Source: Hofstenia miamia
Taxonomy: Eukaryota > Xenacoelomorpha > Acoela
DNA: 64,000 nucleotides
Assembly (NCBI GenBank): GCA_004352715.1
Contig: SCFE01000006.1
Span: forward strand, 2,181,217 to 2,245,216
Direction of reading: 5' to 3'
Made by a program: the position numbers and the translations under genes. The notes beneath the pieces are model-generated. The model did not search any database, was not told the DNA's origin, and saw only the letters and a program-made list of their open reading frames with translations. Of this stretch, positions 58,968 to 64,000 are shown piece by piece (positions within the stretch are counted from its first letter, which is position 1; each line of letters starts with the position of its first letter).

Positions 58968-59035
58968 GAATATAGAATCTCTTATCTTATCTTATCTAAT
59001 TCATTGTATTGAGATAAACAGCAGCAAGCAAATAT

Positions 59036-59300
59036 TTAGGATACATGATGTTCCAATCACCCATCACAATTTTGGCTTTTTTAAGCAATATGGTATTTCA
59101 TTTTCAATTTCGACAATAAATTCGTTAGAGGACTTTACCAGCGTAGTAGGGGATAATAATAAGCAATTTTTTTTGTTTTCTTTGGGATGCATATTGCTAG
59201 AAACTCAAAATTTCCCATTGTTCCTAAATCACTTCGAATTTTGGAATCATAGTCGTAAGGTAAGTTACAAATATGCAATTCCGGAACTCCTAATTTTGTT
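59036..59300 (-). pseudogene. LINE endonuclease fragment
   Basis: The minus strand gives SSNMHPKENKK, EIENEIPYCLKKPK and, in a shifted frame, KIVMGDWNIMY. The last matches the catalytic G-D-F-N motif of LINE APE-type endonucleases. Short and frameshifted; the orientation is opposite to the neighbouring LINE pieces. Confidence 0.42.
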
Positions 59301-60590
59301 CGATAGAATATTCAGTTGCGATATTCATTTCTGAAAGTGGTTCGTTATGTATATTCTTTGTAACACCAGTGTTTTTGAATTTTTGCTTGAAATTGATAAA
59401 AATATAAGAAGTCCGATGATACCTAATGGTGGAAAGAAATTAAACCTAAATCAAGAGACTATATCATATCAATATTTGGATTACTTTTGGCAAGTTTGAA
59501 AAATAGTGATGCAATGTTGATTTGAAGCTGTTTTTGAAAATGGCACGTACTCGTAACGCAGTTTTCTTAGTTTAACAGGAATTTCTTTTGAAAACATTAA
59601 GCAGCTCGAGTTTTTTTAAATAATGAAATCCTTAAATTCCAGAACAGGCTGCTCCCGTAGCTTAGGTATCTAATGAAAAACACGTTAAACAATGTAAGCT
59701 TAAAATGCAAGAAATATGAACATTCCGCAGCAATATTAATGTTAGAAGCAAAAATTTTTCTTTATATGTACATCTAAATTAACGTACTCCGTGAATAATA
59801 ACACTGCATCGACCTTTGTTGGTAATTTTTAAGTTTGATTTTCGTTATGTATCAGAGATTAAATCACTAAGATATGATAAAAAACACTATACTGAGAATG
59901 TCTTCCAATCTAAACCTGATAGACGCTATAGCTTATAATAACGTAAAAAGTTTAAACACATTTTCAGAACTGATGCGTAATTTGTGAATTAAAGAAAAAT
60001 TGTTCAACTCGCAATTATATTTCGATTTTGCGTATTGAGCATTAATAATAATAATTTGAATATACAAGGATCATCTGCATTTTGAATTAGAACATAATGA
60101 ATCTAAACATTTGTTTACAGTTTTCAGTAAGAATCGCTATGAGACCGATACTGACAATTGATAGCAAAACAGTAAGTGAGTTTATATGCTGCTCAGAGTA
60201 GTGCGAATAACAAGAAAACGTGTGCAAATTCACAATAATAAGCTCATGAAAAATTTCAAATGGTAATTTTTTAGGCACAAGAAAATTTAGTAAACTAATT
60301 CCTCTCAAATATTGATCACTGATTAGTCACATTTGTGCCAGATTTCCTACCACTATTTTAACTAGGTCATCCATCGTTACAATTTAATCAGCGTTTGAAA
60401 ATAAACTTGGGAGTGTTGTTAATGAGCTATATATCTTGCGTAATGGGAAAACAATTTAAATTTAAAAAACATTCTTTGTTAAATATTACATTTTACATAC
60501 AGTCGGTTTCAAAATACTTTTCAATAGTTTGTTTTTCAAATAATCAAGTTTCATGTTTTCTATATTTTGTAGTCTTGTCAATTTATGAAT
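59301..60590. other. Intergenic, no gene seen
   Basis: AT-rich; overlapping chance frames near 60087-60595 have no domain. Confidence 0.45.
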
Positions 60591-60593
60591 ATT

Positions 60594-60720
60594 GATGTTC
60601 ATAATTATTGTGTCAACGGTATGAACCTGCATGCTAATTGCAATGTTATACAATACGCAGACGATACTTGGATATTCTACTCCCACAAGTCATGTTGCAA
60701 TAAAAAGAGTCGAATCAAAC
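60594..60720 (+). pseudogene. LINE reverse-transcriptase YADD fragment
   Basis: The frame reads NVIQYADDTWIFYSHKS, the catalytic motif C of a LINE reverse transcriptase. It is probably another piece of the same family as the fragment at 57985. Nothing recognisable remains on either side. Confidence 0.5.
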
Positions 60721-60799
60721 TGCCCGTATTTTTCAATTCGCAAAATTTTCGAAATCCAGTCCAAATTTTACAAGTGGAATTTGTGAAAGATTGAAAGAA

Positions 60800-61184
60800 A
60801 GAATCATTTAACTGAATAACTCCTATACTTCTTTGATTATTTCAAATGATGCAAACTAATTTGCTAAAAACAACACTTGAGCTAGGTGTGCTTTGTTACT
60901 GCTTAAAGCATGAAGCTGAAATGCCATCAAATTTATTGGGTATCCGGGCTGTTCGATCACGTTTATTGAATTGCAGTTTCCATTGCTAGAAACCTATACC
61001 AATTGCAAACTTCCGACAAAACGCGAGGAATTGATTGCATCGAGCCAACTCTTTCTTCATAAGTATCTGTTGGAAAGTGATAAATCGTACAATAATACGT
61101 GTAATAAACATTTGCATTCAGTTTAGATACACAACACGTATTAAGCATATTTAATCCACAATGTTATAGAAAAATCTACTACTA
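60800..61184. other. Intergenic, no gene seen
   Basis: AT-rich spacer before the mariner end. Confidence 0.45.
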
Positions 61185-61518
61185 GGTTGTCCCAAAAGTT
61201 CGTAAACACTTGAAAAAATTAAATTTTATGCATTTTTTAATTACTATATTTTTTGCGTTTATATTGTTATAGTAATATTCATTTTTTGATCCAGGTAATG
61301 GATAAAATTGAGCAGCGAGTTTTGGTTCGCTACCGCCAGGAAGACCAAAGACATGTTTGAAGAACTGGACGGCGTTGAGGTTCTACCACATCCAGCCTAC
61401 AGTGCTGATTGTGCTCCATCAGATTACGGCCTTTTCCGTTCAATGCAACACTTTCTGAAAGGCCGCCGATTCGAATCGTTTGATGAAGTCGAAGAAGCAT
61501 GTCAAGAATTCTTCGATT
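61185..61518 (+). mobile_element. Mariner deletion derivative, 5' part, cut by an N
   Basis: Starts after TA with the terminal repeat GGTTGTCCCAAAAGTTCGTA. An ATG at 61298 opens MDKIEQRVLVRYRQE, a typical mariner transposase N-terminus. Within 15 codons the sequence jumps to the C-terminal third of the transposase (RKTKDMFEELDGVEVLPHPA…), so more than half the gene is deleted. The copy ends at the N at 61519. The same deletion junction is present in the copy at 62743. Confidence 0.65.
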
Positions 61519-61519
61519 N

Positions 61520-62073
61520 AGTTTGCTTTACACATAAGACCTGTTTTTAAAATTTTAAATGTTTTTGATTAATGAGTTTGTTGCAAACTACCTATATTTA
61601 GTTTAAAATTTAGTAAATGCTTACAGTAAATGTGCGTATTGATTTTTGAATTGATTTTCTCAAATTTTGTTTTAACTGTCCAATCAGAAAACGCATGTGA
61701 CTTAGAAAACTAAGCTTCAAGCGAGGCAAACTCACCAAATATCTCCTAACATGAAATATTCCATCTGAAAACCCCAAAAAGTGCACTGTGTTAAGTTAAG
61801 ATAAATTACCCTTGATTATTTGCAGTTTAACAGCGTAGCTGTAAAAGTTCGGACGGAAGGCTCTCTTTTATAACCTATCTCTCTGCTGGATATTTTAGTT
61901 CTTCTCAGAGAATATAACGTGAAATTGCAATATATTCCGAGAGTCCTCATTCATGGTCCTGGAATTTTCCGGGATGTTCCAGAAAGGAATGGAATCCCCC
62001 CCCTCAAAAATGCCCCAGTGGTGAACTTTCCTACACTTTCAAAATGTAAGATATTTCATAATTGCATTAGAAT
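61520..62073. other. Intergenic, no gene seen
   Basis: Sequence after the N is unrelated to the mariner. Nothing supported. Confidence 0.4.
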
Positions 62074-62161
62074 TTTACTGAAAACTCTTTAACCTTAACA
62101 GCCTAGAGTCCGTTTCCTTTACTGAAAACTCTTTAACCTTAACAGCCTAGAGTCCGTTTCA
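62074..62161. repeat. Two-copy 44-bp tandem duplication
   Basis: 62074-62117 (TTTACTGAAAACTCTTTAAC…) is repeated immediately at 62118-62161 without an N, so this one may be real. Confidence 0.9.
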
Positions 62162-62742
62162 AAGGGCAAACCGTTTTTCCACATTTACAAAGAATTTTCT
62201 CCAAGCCTATTTCTAAATTTGAAAATCTTCGGACATTGGTAGGTTTAAGGGGAACATACTTGGGTGCAATGCTAATACATTTCTATTAAAGTTTTTTTGC
62301 GAATTTTTGAAAAAAATTTAAATTCTCTCCATACTTAGTGTTAATGTATGTAGCAGGTTTTAAGCCCCTGGAGGCAAAAAAGAACGTTGACTGTTTCTTG
62401 ATATGTGCAAAGATATTCCAAACCCATTGAGGCGGGCCGTGCGCAGATTGAGCACAGCGTTAATAGTTTTGGAGCTATAAGCCTTTAAAATTTTTTATAT
62501 GATCATGAAATTTTTGTTCAAAAAATCTCCAGACTGTTTAAAGTTAAGAGGAGATCTGCTTGAAAAGAAAATGACTGCTAAAAGTTCTAAGATTAGTATA
62601 TTTACTAATATTCATTACACGAGCTGTAAATCTTTCTTCCAGTGCATGCATGTTACGATCGAAGACATTCATGCATTGCTTTCAAAAAATATAAAATGTC
62701 TAAATGTCTAGTTTTCTGTTAGGTTTTTGAAAACAACGTTAA
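62162..62742. other. Intergenic, no gene seen
   Basis: AT-rich; the 70-codon frame at 62499-62711 has no recognised domain. Confidence 0.45.
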
Positions 62743-63213
62743 TTTACTATATTTTTTGCGTTTATATTGTTATAGTAATATTCATTTTTTGATCCAGGTA
62801 ATGGATAAAATTGAGCTGCGAGGTTTGGTTCCCTACCGACAGGAAGACCAAAGACATGTTTGAAGAACTGGACGGCGTTGAGGTTCTACCACATCCAGCC
62901 TACAGTCCTGATTGTGCTCCATCAGATTACGGCCTTTTCCGTTCAATGCAACACTTTCTGAAAGGCCGCCGATTCGAATCGTTTGATGAAGTCGAAGAAG
63001 CATGTCAAGAATTCTTCGATTCAAAGCCGGCTGAATGGTACTTTAACCAGATTCGAAAGCTTGCAGATCGATGGCAGAAAGTCTTGGAACATGATGGTCT
63101 TTATTTTGAGTAATAAACTTTATTGTTGCAGCTATTATTTGAGTAATAAAATTTCAATTTTTTTCAAGCGTTTACCAACTTTTTTCAAGTGTTTACGAAC
63201 TTTTGGGACAACC
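62743..63213 (+). mobile_element. Mariner deletion derivative, 3' part with intact right TIR
   Basis: Matches 61240-61518 with a few substitutions, then continues to the transposase stop and a right terminal repeat ending at 63213. On the minus strand that end reads GGTTGTCCCAAAAGTTCGTA, the exact inverse of the left end at 61185, and it is followed by TA. No left TIR is present upstream of 62743. Confidence 0.65.
62855..63113 (+). pseudogene. Mariner transposase C-terminal third
   Basis: From DMFEELDGVEVLPHPAYSPD, with the third catalytic Asp in the S-D-Y motif (CAPSDYGLFRSMQHFLKG), to ADRWQKVLEHDGLYFE and TAA. This is the conserved end of mariner (DD34D) transposases. The first two catalytic residues are deleted, so it has no activity of its own. 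Confidence 0.7.
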
Positions 63214-63279
63214 TAATAATTCACGTGTGTGTGTTAATAAAAATATTTCCCACCTACACATTTGTAGCAAAATATTTCC

Positions 63280-63530
63280 GTGTCACCGCCTGCTATTCAG
63301 AGCTCCTTGGTTAGGAGCCACTTAAATTATAGTACTGTTGTATTTTCAAATTTAAATATATCAATGGTTAATAAACTTCATCTGCTATATAAATGGGCCC
63401 TTAACATTTGTAAAAGAAATTTTTTTAACAACAAAAATATATTTTACAGATTATTAATGTCAGTATACTCCAGAGAAATATTTAATAAGAGCATCAATTA
63501 TTTCAAAGGTACATGCTGGCTCTATTCACT
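63280..63530 (+). pseudogene. LINE ORF2 C-terminal fragment
   Basis: Reads SSLVRSHLNYSTVVFSNLN then KLHLLYKWALNICKRN, clearly related to SHLNYANILF…KWALNIS at 57985. It becomes unrecognisable after about 63480 (YRLLMSVYSREIFNKSINYF). This is a second, more decayed insertion of the same LINE family. Confidence 0.5.
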
Positions 63531-63916
63531 CCATTTTTTTCAAAAAAAGACTACATGTAATCACAATTGTATGCATTTTTAGAGAACCTTTTATATTGAT
63601 TGCTGATATGACAATAAGATTGTTCTGTTTCAATGACCATTTGTGTTAACAAAGGCTTGTGGGATACAATTATACCTTTAGCAAATTGATATTGGGTTTT
63701 TTTATAAGCTACCTCGTTTGCAATGTATGAACAAGTGTTCGAATTTCCTGTAGAATTTTATGATCAATGAGATAAGAAGGTTAGAATGGCGACATTAACG
63801 CACAAGCTCTATATTGTGGGAGATTAAGATCCGCTATTTAAAACAAATCAATTGATTATACACTATTTACAATAAACTAAAATGCATCCTAGTTAATATA
63901 AACTAAAATAAATACA
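63531..63916. other. Intergenic, no gene seen
   Basis: AT-rich spacer. Confidence 0.45.
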
Positions 63917-64000
63917 GGTAGTCCCGAAAGTTCTCTGTATTGCCCCGTCATACGAACAAAAACAATTGAAATGCAAAAAGGCATATATTTTTAATCAACA
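63917..64000 (+). mobile_element. Possible mariner left end, cut by the window edge
   Basis: TA followed by CAGGTAGTCCCGAAAGTTCT resembles the mariner-type AGGxxGTCCCxAAAGTT end and the one at 61185. The rest of the element would lie beyond the window. Confidence 0.35.

Larger units (their letters stand above)
57964..58990 (+). mobile_element. 3' end of a CR1/jockey-type LINE with (TTATC)n tail
   Basis: Contains the C-terminal part of ORF2 (see 57985-58476), a 3' untranslated region and a terminal run TCTTATCTTATCTTATC. Short tandem repeats at the 3' end are typical of CR1/L2-type LINEs. The second half is duplicated by the join at 58621. Confidence 0.6.

Noticed and set aside
1-64000. CRISPR arrays, operons, bacterial promoters or ribosome binding sites
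   Set aside because: The window is eukaryotic: spliced genes, LINEs and microsatellites. No regularly spaced repeats of CRISPR type were seen.

Overview
The window is AT-rich metazoan nuclear DNA, about 30% G+C by eye. The evidence is a spliced TALE-class homeobox gene of the Iroquois (Irx) family, GT-AG introns, many (TA)n and (ATT)n microsatellites, and decayed LINE, Tc1/mariner and hAT elements. No prokaryotic, organellar or viral gene organisation is visible. I cannot name the species. An invertebrate is likely, but nothing here fixes the phylum.

The one gene that can be modelled completely is Irx, on the minus strand between about 28.44 and 25.97 kb. A short non-coding first exon (donor at 28397) is followed by four coding exons: 28262-28141, 27735-27617, 26773-26496 and 26221-25965. 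The intron phases (0, 2, 1) agree at every junction. They give one 258-codon frame (257 residues plus stop) with the homeodomain at residues 90-154, an acidic stretch, and the Iro box [11 protein letters not shown] at 214-224. This is short for the family. Around it lie tens of kilobases without clear genes. They hold several more complex, less AT-rich blocks (about 3.0, 36.4, 38.4 and 45 kb) that are candidate regulatory elements, as expected around a developmental regulator.

Other possible host genes are weaker. A 61-residue secreted precursor with an inhibitor-cystine-knot cysteine pattern lies at 4989-4804 (minus). A two-exon gene for a cysteine-containing domain followed by Thr/Glu-rich pentapeptide repeats lies at 16754-18807 (plus). 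Two isolated candidate exons lie near 10.3 and 10.9 kb.

The rest is mostly mobile-element debris. It includes the 3' end of a restriction-like-endonuclease LINE on a (TAA)n tract (12.0-13.0 kb); deletion derivatives of Tc1/mariner elements with intact terminal repeats (13.4, 39.4, 49.0 and 61-63 kb); a decayed transposase (32.1 kb); LINE fragments (20.3, 50.3 and 53-63 kb); a possible Penelope-type GIY-YIG remnant (46.4 kb); hAT-like ends (5.7 and 50.6-52.0 kb); and an 800-bp near-perfect inverted repeat (21.06-21.85 kb).

The assembly needs caution. At six of the ten N positions or gaps the sequence before the gap is repeated directly after it (152 to 1099 bp, identical or nearly so). A seventh gap, at 31440, repeats only about 30 bp. 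These look like contig ends that overlap but were not merged, so most apparent tandem duplications here are probably not biological.
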